Positions 43,600 through 54,200 of a stretch of 64,000 nucleotides of DNA are shown here, in pieces (positions within the stretch are counted from its first letter, which is position 1; every line of letters begins with the position of its first letter). The stretch is from Oegoconia quadripuncta. Its lineage: Eukaryota; Arthropoda; Insecta; Lepidoptera; Autostichidae. The position numbers and the translations under genes are program-made. Below the pieces are notes generated by a model. That model was not told the origin of the DNA and did not search any database. It saw only the letters and a list, made by a program, of their open reading frames with translations. The stretch spans positions 3,534,501-3,598,500 of the forward strand of contig OX438747.1 in the NCBI GenBank assembly GCA_949316235.1, in the 5' to 3' direction.

Positions 43600-44049
43600 A
43601 ACCAACCACCAAGGGGTGTAAATATTTGTGGCATCATCATTATTTGATAGGTAAAGACCCAATATGTTCATGGAACCGTAGTAGTGATGTGAAATTCCGC
43701 CAACACACGAAGTTACGCCGATCGCAGCATGCAATGGCGGTCCCCCAAAAATTTTCTGCGAAATCATTTTTCACAGAGCTATAATAACGGTAAACTTTTG
43801 TGACAATGCGTTACTCGAAGTTACGTGTTGGCGTAGAAGCGACGGTTCGTGAACTGAATAACAGATTTACAATTACAGCTAGCCTTTGTCTGGATATAAC
43901 TGATAAAGTTTTCGATAATTTCGATAGTATAAGATATACGGTTTACATCGACTGATAGTCTATAATTTTGAAAACCGTGCATTTTTGCACATGAATAGAG
44001 CACCTGGCAGTGATAGAAAAAAATTGTTTTGATTGCTTGCTTTAGATAT
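43600..44049. other. Intergenic, no gene seen
   Basis: Apart from the solo M end at 43649-43667 nothing was recognised. Confidence 0.35.
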
Positions 44050-44317
44050 ATAATAAAAAATAAATATCCTTAGACATACACACAGCGCCATCAAGTTCCA
44101 CAGTAAGCAACTATAGGCTTATGGTTACCAGAGGGTTGACATACTACATAAATACATACTTTTTTTGTAAATAAATACTTATTATAAATGAAAACATCCA
44201 TAACTCGGGTACACATGTCCGTATTCATCACACAAACATATGCCCCTAGCGGGATTCGAACCTGCAACCTTTTGGTATAGTGGTCAGAGTTGCTAACCAC
44301 TACACCAAACAGGTCGT
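44050..44317 (-). mobile_element. SINE-B, copy B8
   Basis: AAATATCCTTAGACATACAC, CATCAAGTTCCACAGTAAGC, GATTCGAACCTGCAACCTTT and ACTACACCAAACAGGTCGT; full length, CCTTAGACATAC subgroup. Confidence 0.8.
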
Positions 44318-44364
44318 ATATAGTATAGGTATTTAGTAATAAAACATAGACTATATATGATTAA

Positions 44365-44424
44365 ATTTACCACTGTTAATTTACCACTGTTAATTTACCA
44401 CTGTTAATTTACCACTGTTAATTT
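44365..44424. repeat. 14-base tandem repeat, four units
   Basis: ATTTACCACTGTTA is repeated four times without change (44365-44420), plus a partial ATTT. It starts 47 bases after SINE-B8. Confidence 0.9.
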
Positions 44425-44730
44425 CATTGCGTCGGAGATTATACTTATAACTCCTGTAGGTATTTTCAAAAAAAATTTATCAATAACTTCTCTATATATT
44501 TATGGGAAATTTCACCGAGGGCAAATAATCACAACTCAATAAACTATTTTTAGAAAACATGAAGTAGCCATTGCTATATTTTTTTTTTTAGAAAATTGTT
44601 TTATAAGATCTTAGCATCTTCTACAACGCAATGAAGTTCGCAGTGGTAAGTTTAATTTAATATTGTAGGTTTTATAAATTAATACCTAAAGCAAGCTACA
44701 CATTTGTTGGAAAACATTTATTCTATTAAA

Positions 44731-45230
44731 GTCAAAGTCAAAGTCAAAAAATATTTATTTCGTAGGATAAAGATTATCACTTGAAAACGTCACATTTTTT
44801 ATCTTAATATTAAAATTATTGACATTATTGCTCATTCGCAAAGCAGATTCCCCAGAGGAGAACGAGCAAGAAACTCAAGGGTTGCTCTTTTAAATAAGTT
44901 TGGGTTACAATTATATTACATTGTATAATTAGGCTGAATATCGCCGAGCGGTCTATGTCCATGCTTGCTTATCATCCAGATAGTCAGAAATTTTATAATA
45001 GCCTTTGGTAAATAATGTCTGTTTTATGATGGTTTTGAATTTATTTAAAGGTAAATTTTGAATGTCCACTGGAACCTTATTATAAAAGCTGATGGGTACT
45101 CTATTGTTCTACAGAAAGTCAAAAACTTTAAGATTATAGGAAGTTACACCACAAAAATTGATTTGTTTAGTGCTCATTATGATGATAAAGCAAGTTCGAC
45201 GATAGCCATTCAGGGCATTTTTTTTTCATT
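44731..45230 (-). pseudogene. LINE-F, copy F4
   Basis: On the plus strand GTCAAAGTCAAAGTCAAAAA is the copied tail. GAACGAGCAAGAAACTCAAG, CCTTTGGTAAATAATG and CATTCAGGGCA-type sequence follow in the order expected for a minus-strand LINE-F with ~270 bases of RT remnant. Confidence 0.7.
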
Positions 45231-45237
45231 TTTTTTT

Positions 45238-45396
45238 GTTATGCATGACGACTTCTTACTTGACCTCAATCACACCTGATGTTAAGTGAAGATGAGGTCG
45301 AACTGATCCGGAAACTCCAACACATTTAGGTGACTGGCTATCTTATCTCTGGCAACTGGAACACAACAATGCTATTAACATTGCTGCTTGGCTTCG
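45238..45396 (-). mobile_element. SINE-A 3' half, copy A8
   Basis: TTATGCATGACGACTTCTTA, GATGTTAAGTGAAGATGAGG, then a small deletion (GAACTGATCCGG) and CTATTAACATTGCTGCTTGG, where LINE-E begins. Confidence 0.7.
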
Positions 45397-45655
45397 TTTT
45401 GTCGTATCACTTGCTTATATCGAAAACTGACAGCCGGGTGGGCAATCATCTGACACAATTCCACCAATCGTGGCCCAAATACGACCACCCTGTGGAACGG
45501 ACTTCCCGCAGCGGTATTCCCGAACGAGTACGACATTGGAACCTTCAAGAAACGAGCCTACTCCTTCCTCAAACGCCGGCAACGCATCTGTGACCCTTTT
45601 GGTGTTGCAGGTGTCCATGGGCGGCGGTGATTGCTTTCCATCAGGTGACCCGCAA
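45397..45655 (+). pseudogene. LINE-E with RT C-terminus, copy E3
   Basis: Read across one frameshift: CCTGTGGAACGGACTTCCCG (LWNGLP-type), GAGTACGACATTGGAACCTT (EYDIGTF) and CAAGAAACGAGCCTACTCCT (KKRAYSF), leading into CGCCGGCAACGCATCTGTGA. This shows that the E tail encodes the end of an RT ORF. It is truncated at GGTGACCCGCAAGC, without poly(A). Confidence 0.75.
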
Positions 45656-45910
45656 GCTGCCCCAACAGCGGAGACGGAAGGCAGTTGATCTTGTACGTTG
45701 ACAGGACAACATAGTTTGCTGCGATTGACCTGTGTAATCCAAGAGCCCATTGTTCTAATACAATAACACGTGAGTTTAATAGGAGGATTTTTGTGACAAA
45801 AACTCGCCCGTTATTGTGAATGTGATACCAGTCACCGCATCATGGTACCCGTTAGCACCCCTTTGTATGCAGATGTGTGACTGACAGTAGCATAAGACTT
45901 ACCTACCGTG

Positions 45911-46068
45911 TCATTCAGAAAAAAATTACAAACGCTTTATAAGCAAGTTTTAGTTAAAGTATGTTTTGTCACTTTTTTTCATTACAACATTTCCTTATGA
46001 ACGACAGAGACAAAACATACTTTAACTAAAACAGGCTTATAAAGCGATTGTAAATTTTTATGAATAAG
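45911..46068. mobile_element. Foldback MITE N, copy N2
   Basis: Arms share AAACGCTTTATAAGC and TAGTTAAAGTATGTTTTGTC. The loop ACTTTTTTTCATTACAACAT is the complement of the N1 loop, so this copy is inverted relative to N1. The outer left arm has decayed. Confidence 0.8.
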
Positions 46069-46119
46069 GCGGATTGTATCTAATTTCAAAATAAGTTCTA
46101 CAACTAACTAAGATTATAA

Positions 46120-46321
46120 AGGCGAAAAGTTTGGATGTTTCTTTGTTGTGGCGAAACTGATGCACGGATTTAGATGAAATTTGGTATATAGGTACAACAT
46201 ACTCCGGATTAAAACATAGAATATTTTTTATCCCGATAAAGTGACTAGTTCCCGCGGGATAAACATATTTCTATGATACAGTTATTCCACGCAGGCGAAG
46301 CCGCGGGCGGAAAGCTAGTTC
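46120..46321 (+). repeat. CTAG-family repeat, near-complete
   Basis: TATAAAGGCGAAAAGTTTGG then ATGTTTCTTTG, TAGATGAAATTTGGTATATA, TTCCCGCGGGATAAACATAT and GAAGCCGCGGGCGGAAAGCT then AGT. Confidence 0.7.
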
Positions 46322-46509
46322 ATGTATAAATACTACCTATGATTCACCCATCAGTAAGTAACTTCTTGACCATGTTTGATGATAATTGGTTAAGCCGTTT
46401 CCGTTTCTTCTTCCATCAAAACATGGCTAAGGAACCTATCCCCGAGTATAAACTAATAATATAAATGCGAAAGTTTTTTTTTTTTTTTAAGGCAATTTTT
46501 TTTTATTAT

Positions 46510-46743
46510 TTTTTATTTTTTTATATTTTGGACACTTACGCCAATCATCTATTCCCAAACTAAGCAAAGCTTGTACTATGTATACTAGACAACGGATAAA
46601 CATACATAAATATTTATATAAACATCCATGACTCGGGAATAAATGTGCATATTCATCACACAAACATTTACCCGTCGCGGGATTCGAACCCGCAACCGTT
46701 GGTTTTGCTGACAGGGTCACTATCCACTACACCAATCGGTCGT
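46510..46743 (-). mobile_element. SINE-C, copy C3, full-length
   Basis: CACTTACGCCAATCATCTAT, AACTAAGCAAAGCTTGTACT, GGGATTCGAACCCGCAACCG (B box) and ACTACACCAATCGGTCGTC (head). Best SINE-C copy, flanked by CTAG repeats. Confidence 0.8.
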
Positions 46744-46749
46744 CAAAAG

Positions 46750-47042
46750 TTTGTGTGTATGTATGTTTGTTACCTCAACTGAACCGATTTTGATGAAAAC
46801 TTCCACGCGGACGAAGTCGCGGGCGGAAAGCTATAATATTATAAATGTGAAAGTTTCAATGTTTGTTGCTTAATCACGGCGAAACGGTTGAAAGGATTTG
46901 GATGAAATTTTATATATAAGTAGACCGTGGATTGAGACATAGGATATTTTTTAACCCGATAAAGTGAATAGTTCCCGCGGGATAAACAAATTTCCGCGAA
47001 AAAGTTATTCACGCAGGCGAAGCCGCGGGCGGAAAGCTAGTT
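46750..47042 (+). repeat. Two CTAG-family repeats in tandem
   Basis: A variant copy (46750-46833, ending CGAAGTCGCGGGCGGAAAGC then TATAATATTATAAATG) runs straight into a full copy (46840-47042, ending GGCGGAAAGCTAGTTAATAA). Confidence 0.7.
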
Positions 47043-47087
47043 AATAATACTTTTAAATTCAATCTTACTCCGTAATAATCCTTTTTT

Positions 47088-47415
47088 TTATGCACCACGG
47101 ATTAGCACTTGACCTCAATCACACCTGATGTTAAGTGAATATGAGGTCGAAGGTGGAAGCGTACTGACCCGGAAACCCTATCTTATTTGGGAGACTGGCT
47201 ATCTTATCTCTGACAACCGGAACACAACAAGGCTATTAACATTGGTGTTTGGCGGCAGATTTAGATAAGATGGTGGTAGATAGCCAGGCGGACATTTAAA
47301 ATGCCCTATCACCAACCAAATCGAGTACTTAAACATGTACCCTGCTTGTGATCGAACCCGCGACCTCCGAATCGTAAACCCAATGTTGTTTACATTGAGC
47401 CACGGAGGCGGCTAA
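47088..47415 (-). mobile_element. SINE-A, full-length copy A9
   Basis: TTATGCACCACGGATTAGCA through TGTGATCGAACCCGCGACCT (B box) and TTGTTTACATTGAGCCACGG then AGGCGG. Confidence 0.85.
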
Positions 47416-47702
47416 TTCAATTAGCCATCGGGTTTGTATCAACCTCCTTCCTAAACTACGAGTATCGATCGACGGTGAAGCATTATTTTATTGAACACCA
47501 GTCTAACCTTACATTATAGCTAACATCATGCACCGTTCAGATAGGAATCTCAATGACTCAGTGAATAAACAACTTGTTATTAATTCTAAATACGTGTTGA
47601 CAACTTGACAACGCACGTTAGTCATTTGTGGTGAGTGACTTCGTACGCCATCATTGGTTCGGTATGCACTGTTCCAATATACCATTACAAACTTCGGAAA
47701 AT

Positions 47703-48035
47703 GACGACCTGTTTGGTGTAGTGGATAGCAACTCTGGCCACTATATCAAAAGGTTGCGGGTTCGAATCCCGCTAGGCGCATATGTTTGTGTGATGAATAC
47801 GGACATGTGTACCAGAGTTATGGATGTTTTCATTTATAATAAGTATTTAGTTACAAAAAAAATGTATTTATGTAGTGTATCAACCATCTGGTATCCACAA
47901 CACAAGCATATAGCCAGTCCTCCAGAGAAGATAGGGTTTCTGTACTCTTCCACCTTCGGCCTTATCTTCACTGAACATCAGGTGTGATAGAGGTCAACTA
48001 ACCTAACCTAACCTAACCCGTTGTGCATTAAAAAA
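47703..48035 (+). mobile_element. SINE-B / SINE-A tail chimera
   Basis: GACGACCTGTTTGGTGTAGT starts a SINE-B that breaks at ACACAAGCATAT (~47909), where AGCCAGTCCTCCAGAG begins a SINE-A tail ending GTTGTGCATTAAAAAAAGG. The tail holds about four CCTAA units (~47998-48018) in place of CTAACC. Confidence 0.75.
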
Positions 48036-48469
48036 AGGTTTCCAATTTTATTACAATCTTCAAGAAGATCCAACTAGAAATATACAAAGTGACAGCACAT
48101 AGATTATCCAACACACGTGTTCTCTTGTTGCAGTAACGAGACGACAATGTGACGGACGCCGTCACGTCACACGACTGTCCGCCATCTTGAGTGATAGCTC
48201 ATAGACAAGCAGTGTTACCAGGTGAGTCGACATTGTTGCCAACTAGTTTTTATAAGCTATAATTATTGATTTATATGTATGAAGTTTGAAGTTTCTGGTC
48301 AAAATTATATGTCAGATGAACATGGAATATTATGGTGTCATTGCTGGTCTGATGACCGGAAGGAACTTTGTAATAAAATCAGGCACCGCCAGAGTTTACT
48401 CATTGATTTGTCTTGATAAGTAGTCTGTAGTATTCAGGATCTGATGATGGAGACGGAAGATAGGCGCAA
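48036..48469. other. Intergenic, no gene seen
   Basis: ATGGAATATTATGGTGTCAT and CTGATGATGGAGACGG (~48325-48455) recall repeat family V. Confidence 0.35.
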
Positions 48470-48570
48470 ATTCTGCTAGTGCTTGTTCAAAAGTCAATTT
48501 TCCCCTGAGAAGAACAAGCAAGAAACTCGAGGGGTTGCTCTTTTAAAAACAGATTATTATATTACAATAA
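48470..48570 (-). mobile_element. LINE-F tail fragment, copy F7
   Basis: GCTTGTTCAAAAGTCAATTT and GAACAAGCAAGAAACTCGAG then GGGTTGCTCTTTT. Confidence 0.65.
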
Positions 48571-49165
48571 CGCACAATAATATTTGATTGAAGAAATTGA
48601 TTATCCTAATGTTCAAGTTGATTTGGTGCCAATAATATTTGAGGTACATTCCATAAATTCACATTATGCTTTTTAGGCAATAACAAAAGACTAAGTTTTC
48701 TTTAAGCGCATTGGGTTACCTGAAGGTATTTGCTCGAATACTCGGATTAGACAGCTCGATAATTATCGGGGAGAGATAATGAACTCCTAGTTAAAGCCAT
48801 AGGAATGTGGTTGCTATGTGATTTCCTTTAATTATATTGTAATGTCTTTGCAACCGCTCTGGCTCAGGATTGCACTTTATTGCCCTTTTCTCGTCCAAAT
48901 TGCTGAGAGCGGGATCATTTGCAAAGAGATTTATTGAAGGATGCGTAGTAATTAACTTTTTATTTGAATCCTAAGCGAGTTAAGAAAGGAAATGAGTTGT
49001 TATTGTTGTGTTAATCTAAGTAGGGATAAAGGCACAGATCATGGTTGCCAGCGAAACTATATCGGAATTTATTGGGAACAAAACACATAACAAAACTAAT
49101 TAAGTACCTATTTAAAAACCAAAAACATCCGACAGCATATTTTTGTATTTTGCAAACGCCATTTT
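48571..49165. other. Intergenic, no gene seen
   Basis: No supported gene. Confidence 0.35.
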
Positions 49166-49472
49166 TTTTATCCACAATGGGTAAGCACTTGACCACAATC
49201 ACACCTGATGTTAAGTGAAGATGAGGCCGAAGGTGGTAGCGTACTGCCCCGGAACCCCATCTTATTTGGGGGACTGGCTATCTTATTTCTGACAACCGGA
49301 ACACAACAATTGCTCTTTGGTGGCAGATTTAGATTGGTGGTAGCTAGCCTGGCGGACATTTAAAATGCCCTACCACCAACCGAGTACTTAAACATGTACC
49401 CCGCTGGGGATCGAACCCGCGACCTCTAAATCGTAAACCCAATGTTGTTTACATTGAGCCACGGAGGCGGGT
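49166..49472 (-). mobile_element. SINE-A, copy A11
   Basis: TTATCCACAATGGGTAAGCA, GATGTTAAGTGAAGATGAGG, CCCCGCTGGGGATCGAACCC and TTGAGCCACGGAGGCGG; head present, small internal losses. Confidence 0.8.
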
Positions 49473-49989
49473 AAAGGTGGAAGCGGTCTTACCGCAAATA
49501 AAGGAAAATCCATCAATGGTGACGTACCGTTTTCAATTGATATAGTAATTTACATAAAATCGTCTGCCATTAAAACTGAACGAGTAAAATAAAAGTAATA
49601 TAGGTAGGTAAGTGTATGATATTGTATCTACCAATAACCAACAAGAGCGGGATCTGAGAAATAATAGGCCTTTGTTTACAAGCTGAACAATAATGCGAGC
49701 ATTGTCTATACTCCATTCGACATTGATCCGACTTTATTGTATAGAAGCAAACTCACACTCTCTAAGAAAAACTGGTAGGAGCCGCCTTTTACGGTAATAT
49801 GGTGGTACTACGGTTTTGTTTTCCATTGTGTTCTCGCAAAAAGTCTGTTGGCTGTTGAAAAGCTAATCTAATTATACGATCACATCGGACTCCAATAAAT
49901 TGTAGTCGTCACTTACGAACATAACTATACGGGTAATATGAAATTTTAGAAAAATCCCGAAATAATAGCCATTATTATCTTACTTTATT
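49473..49989. other. Intergenic, no gene seen
   Basis: No supported gene or repeat. Confidence 0.35.
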
Positions 49990-50088
49990 ATTTATTAGCG
50001 ATAAGGCCGCCTAATTTGTAGTTTCTATAAGATATTTAAATGTACCTTCCTTATTTAAACAATAAAGCGTATTTGATTTGATATGATA
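49990..50088 (+). mobile_element. LINE-H tail, copy H2
   Basis: AGCGATAAGGCCGCCTAATT through AACAATAAAGCGTATTTGAT, nearly identical to 22367-22452, which suggests recent activity. Confidence 0.65.
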
Positions 50089-50099
50089 TTATCATCTTC

Positions 50100-50325
50100 T
50101 TCTTCAATTTAAGAGCTATGCTCTTGTCGGTGGAGTAACGACCATGTCTCTCTACTTTCCGCCCTCGTTTTAACCTCTTGGTACGACACGACATTCACCT
50201 TCTCTTTCACTTGGTCAAAGTAATTACGCCTAGGTCTTCCCCTTCCTCTCTTTCCTTCAATCTTTCCCTCAATTATGTTCTTCAAAAAAATATCGTGTCG
50301 TAACAAGTGACCTATCATCTTTCCT
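50100..50325 (-). pseudogene. LINE-G C-terminus, copy G2
   Basis: Minus strand: MIGHLLRHDIFLKNIIEGKI then EGKRGRGRPRRNYFDQVKEK, VNVVSYQEVKTRAESRETWS, LLHRQEHSS and a stop. Basic GRGRPRR tail of an RTE-like or related RT. Unlike G3/G4 its 3' UTR lacks the SINE-A-like tail; it ends soon after the stop at TTCTTCTT. Confidence 0.8.
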
Positions 50326-50436
50326 CTGATATTAGATATGATATTATCATCAGATATACCAAATAAACTGAGTTTAAAGTTAATTATCTTCTAAATGGTT
50401 ACTTGATTTCCATCAAATATAGCTAAAAAATATTAT

Positions 50437-50630
50437 AAACTAGCTGATGCCCGTGACTTTGTTTGGACTATTTCATCAATATCCGTTCAGCAAAAAAAAA
50501 TGCATATATATATATATATTAATCCAGGTCCTAATCTCTACCAACCAAACATCCAAATCCCTCCAGTCGTTTAGGGGTGAACAGGTAACACATACACACA
50601 CACATTTTCGCATTTATAATATTGTTGTAG
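50437..50630 (-). repeat. CTAG-family variant, minus
   Basis: ACTAGCTGATGCCCGTGACT, AATATCCGTTCAGC and TCCAGTCGTTTAGGGGTGAA then TTTTCGCATTTATAATATT; same variant as 19676. Confidence 0.5.
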
Positions 50631-50636
50631 ATGAGA

Positions 50637-50999
50637 TGAGGGATGTGTTTGTTTGTTGCTCAATCACGGCGAATCGGACGAACGGATTTGGATGAAATAT
50701 GGTGTATCAGTAGAAAATACCCTGGATTAAAACTTAGGTTATTTTTTAAACCGATAAAGTGTGTAGTTCTCGCGCAATAAACAAATTTCCGCGATAAAGT
50801 TATTCCACGCAAGCGAAGCCGCGGGCGAAAAGCTTCATCGCTCAGGCTGCCCTACTTATTCTGGGGTGGACACCTTCCTCAAAGGCCGGCAACGCATCTG
50901 TGACCCTTTTGGTGTTGCGGGTGTCCATGGGCGGCGGTGATTGCTTTCCATCAGGTGACCCGCATGCTCGTTAGCCGCCCTCTCATATAAAAAAAAAAA
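50637..50999 (+). repeat. CTAG repeat joined to LINE-E copy E4
   Basis: 50637-50835 is a CTAG repeat ending GCGGGCGAAAAGCT. LINE-E starts at TCATCGCTCAGGCTGCCCTA and runs through GGCCGGCAACGCATCTGTGA to poly(A) at 50999. Confidence 0.7.
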
Positions 51000-51089
51000 A
51001 TAGTCTTAAATATATATAAATAATAAAATTAAGAAAGCTCCTAAAAGATTCTGATATCATCTAAATACACAAAATACCACGTTAAAAGC

Positions 51090-51209
51090 TAAATTGGCAC
51101 GTAAAATAAATAGAACCAACCCGTTCTTCATACCGTGTCGTAAAAGGTGACTATGGGACTTTACACCAAAACTTGAGACTTCATCGATTATCGGATAGTC
51201 TCCTCCATT
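51090..51209 (+). repeat. Repeat family X scrap
   Basis: AATAGAACCAACCCGTTC and AAAGGTGACTATGGGACTTT. Confidence 0.4.
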
Positions 51210-51397
51210 AACCGCCTCCGTGGCTCAATGTAAACAACATTGGGTTTACTATTTAATCCGCCTGGCTAGCTAGCTATCTTATCTAAGTCTGCCGCCAAAA
51301 TAGCAATGTTAATAGCATTGTTGTGTTCCGGCTGTCAGAGATAAGATAGCCAGTCCCCCAAATGTGTTGGGGTTTCCGGATCAGTACGCTTCGTCCT
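51210..51397 (+). mobile_element. SINE-A, copy A12, internally deleted
   Basis: CCGCCTCCGTGGCTCAATGT head, then a deletion removing the B box, then CTTATCTAAGTCTGCCGCC and the shared tail to TCAGTACGCTTC, where LINE-G begins. Confidence 0.75.
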
Positions 51398-51399
51398 TC

Positions 51400-51872
51400 A
51401 AGTCCTTCAATTTCATCAAAACCATAATAGAAGGAAGAATAGAGGGGAAAAGAAAAAGAGGAAGATCGAGAATGAGCTACATGGTGCAGATAAAAGAGAA
51501 GTTGAAGGTCGTGTCGTATCAGGAAGAAGCCGGAGAACAGAGAGATATGGAAATATCTCCACCGACAAGAGCATGGCTCTTAAATAAGATGATGATTGTA
51601 ACATTATATTGATTGTAGCTATCGCAATAAAAAACGGTTTTTAAATTTTCTTCCTCACTCGCAAAACATATACAATTTTTTACAGGTTTTTGTAGGAATA
51701 AGGAACGTATATAAATTATTTATTTAATGTGTTCCGGTTGTCAGAGATAAGATAGCCAATTCCCCAAATAAGATGGGGTTTCCGGGTCAGTATACTTCCA
51801 CCTTCGGCCTCATCTTCACTTAACATCAGGTGTGATTGAGGTCAAGTACGAACCCGTCGTGCATAAAAATAA
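51400..51872 (+). pseudogene. LINE-G copy G3 with SINE-A-like 3' tail
   Basis: FNFIKTIIEGRIEGKRKRGR, SRMSYMVQIKEKLKVVSYQE, then RAWLLNK and a stop. The 3' UTR (ACGGTTTTTAAATTTTCTTC, TACAATTTTTTACAGG, TAAATTATTTATTTAATGTG) runs without a break into TTCCGGTTGTCAGAGATAAG and the SINE-A tail ending GTGCATAAAAATAAGG. Copy G4 has the same junction. Confidence 0.85.
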
Positions 51873-52499
51873 GGATAGGACGTATATTGAATATTCAAAC
51901 AAAATAGTGGCTCCAACGCCTTCCAATAGTCGGATCAGACTATCGGATCCGACTATCTGATTGAAAAATCTGACTTATATTCCCAGCGTAACTTTCTGTC
52001 TTCTGATTTCGGATATAATTATTGGCAACATTGTTGAACAATCTTATTTCTCGTTAGCTGTTGATCAGACTACTAGACCCCTATTCTTTTTCACATATAC
52101 ACGCACTTAGCCTGCAGGGCTCATGCCTACGAATAATATTATCAGTCGACCCAATCCCGAGGGCCACGCACCACAGCACGTTCTGATATAGATAGACCGT
52201 AACAAGCCTGCGTAGAATGCAAGACTATCTCCGATCAACTCGTTATGGCCGACACTTCAATGGGGATAAAGAGGCACGTGCGTACCTGCCCAGTATTGCC
52301 CATAGTAGGTAACTAAGCACATCCATAAAGAATTGTAAATTGAAAATTTATAAAAGCCCCAACAAAATTTATTGAACAAATGATGATATCGCTTATGTAG
52401 TCCTTTTTTTTCTCTCTATTATTTTTATAGAGGGTTTTATCATTATAATGATAACGTCACCCTCATTGGGGCTAAACCTATCAAAATACACCGACACAA
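51873..52499. other. Intergenic, no gene seen
   Basis: CGGATCAGACTATCGGATCC (~51943) is a small direct/inverted repetition; no gene. Confidence 0.35.
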
Positions 52500-53015
52500 T
52501 TAAAGCTAGCTTACCTACGACTTAAAGCTAGTTTCACGATATGATACAGCGATTTTTCTTCTCGAGATAATGGAAAAGCCAAAACACTGTTGCATATTCC
52601 CACTTCGAATGTAAAATTATATTGAATCATAAATTGTCGTCTTAAGTCTTCGCTCCGGACACACTCCATTAAAATGTGGAAAACGTCTTCTACACTTTCA
52701 CATACTTCACAATTTGGAGACAATACTTTTGCCAAATTTATTCAATGGGATGTGACCAGAGCGAAGTCTCAAGACTGTTACAACTTCTCGTCTACTCATG
52801 TCGGCACCATCGAACCATGGATAACGCAGGAGATTAGGTTGGATCGTCTTGTACCATATCCCTTTGCTTAAAGACCTTTTATCAAAGTACTCCCTCCATA
52901 ATTCAAGGCATCTATCTTTAACCAAATATATTAAATCAGAATGGCATGGTGGGCAGGAATATGTAATGCCTTCAACACAAGCTTTTTTTGCCAAACGATC
53001 TGCAATCTCATGTTA
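52500..53015 (-). pseudogene. LINE RNase H C-terminal region (family S)
   Basis: Minus strand: EIADRLAKKACVEGITYSC (the E/D..LA end of RNase H), then DMSRREVVTVLRLRSGHIPL and NKFGK, a frameshift near 52720, then LSPNCEVCESVEDVFHILME (CxxC...H...C finger-like) and a stop at ~52511. Typical post-RT region of I/R1/jockey LINEs. Distinct from family R. Confidence 0.75.
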
Positions 53016-53104
53016 TGTAGTCCTTAACAAAAAATTTTACTTGATAGTGGTTAAAAACCTGACTGCTATAAATTTTGTATGTATATGTAATTCTGATGAC
53101 AATG

Positions 53105-53285
53105 TTATAATTTGGTATCTTGGAGCTGATCTGATGATGGAGCCAGGAGGTGGATAGTGAAACTCTTCAGTGGCTACTAGTAAACCCCTCGAGTTTGGGC
53201 ACATATGATTCGTTTTGACGAGTTCAATATATTACACTTGGTGTCGATGATCTGATGATGCAACCAGGAGATAGATGATGGAAAA
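53105..53285 (+). repeat. Repeat family V
   Basis: GATCTGATGATGGAGCCAGG, ATATTACACTTGGTGTCGAT and GATCTGATGATGCAACCAGG: two internal near-repeats. Relatives at 32085 (minus) and 60530. Confidence 0.5.
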
Positions 53286-53286
53286 T

Positions 53287-53601
53287 GACGACCTGTTTGG
53301 TGTAGTGGTCAGAAACCTGACTGCTATATCAAAAGGTCGCGGGTTCGAATCCCGCTAGGCATATGTGTCATGAGATGGGTTTACATACATTTTTCTTTCT
53401 TTCTTTTTATATGTATGTATGATGAATACGGACATGTGTTCCTGAGTTACGGATGTTTTTCATTTATATATATGTATTTGTTTACAAAAAAAATGTATTT
53501 GTGTAGTTTATCAACCATCTGGTATCCATAATACAAGCTCCAAGCTTAGTGTGGAACTAGATGGCGCTGTGTGTATTTGCAAAGATATTTATTATTATAT
53601 T
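53287..53601 (+). mobile_element. SINE-B, copy B10, with insertion
   Basis: GACGACCTGTTTGGTGTAGT and CGCGGGTTCGAATCCCGCTA, then ~50 extra bases with TTTCTTTCTTTCTTT before the body, ending GCGCTGTGTGTATTTGC. Confidence 0.8.
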
Positions 53602-53734
53602 GTTATAGTGTTAAAGACTAAATCTTTGAAACGGGTTAACCGATTTCCAACAAACATGACTAAGAACGTATCTCCGGATTTAATGTAACCTGACTAATCT
53701 TCTAATTAGTCAACTATTAATTATTAAATTATAA

Positions 53735-53900
53735 ATGCTAAAGTTCGGATGTTTGTTTGTTTATTGCTCAAATTTGGTATATTAAGATATAGGATATTTT
53801 TCATCCCGATAAATTGAGTAGTTCCCGCGTGATAAACAATTTAAACATATCCGTGAAAAAAATATTCCCCGCAAGCGAAGCCGCGGGCGGAAAGCTAGTC
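53735..53900 (+). repeat. CTAG-family repeat
   Basis: TAAAGTTCGGATGTTTGTTT, AGGATATTTTTCATCCCGAT and GAAGCCGCGGGCGGAAAGCT then AGT. Confidence 0.65.
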
Positions 53901-53939
53901 TTCAATATAACAAAAAATCAAATTTAGAAAACCCTAAAG

Positions 53940-54123
53940 TCTATGGTATCATTGAAATACACCAAAAAACTGTTAAAGCTAAATATTTTCGAAACGGCTA
54001 AACCGAATTTCATCAAACATGACTAAGAACATGCCCCTTTGTTTAGTCTTTCATATAAAAATCCATGGGCGGCGGTGATTGCTTTCCATCAGGTGACCCG
54101 CATGCTCGTTTGCCGCCCTCTCA

Positions 54124-54159
<36 letters not shown>

Positions 54160-54200
54160 GCACTCAAATCAGACCACGCATTACTGAGATACGTCCGGTC
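53940..54200 (+). repeat. Repeat family Y interrupted by LINE-E
   Basis: GAATTTCATCAAACATGACT and TTTAGTCTTTCATATAAAA precede, and CCGCACTCAAATCAGACCAC follows, a LINE-E tail. The uninterrupted copy is at 10330-10430. Confidence 0.6.
54060..54157 (+). mobile_element. LINE-E tail, copy E5, nested
   Basis: ATCCATGGGCGGCGGTGATT through CTCGTTTGCCGCCCTCTCAT and ~31 A residues. The long pure poly(A) suggests the youngest E insertion here. Confidence 0.75.

Noticed and set aside
44365..44424. CRISPR-like array
   Set aside because: The units are 14 bases with no spacers, in a eukaryotic intergenic region; it is a minisatellite.
47998..48018. Chromosome-end telomere tract
   Set aside because: Only about four CCTAA units embedded in a SINE tail with unique DNA on both sides.
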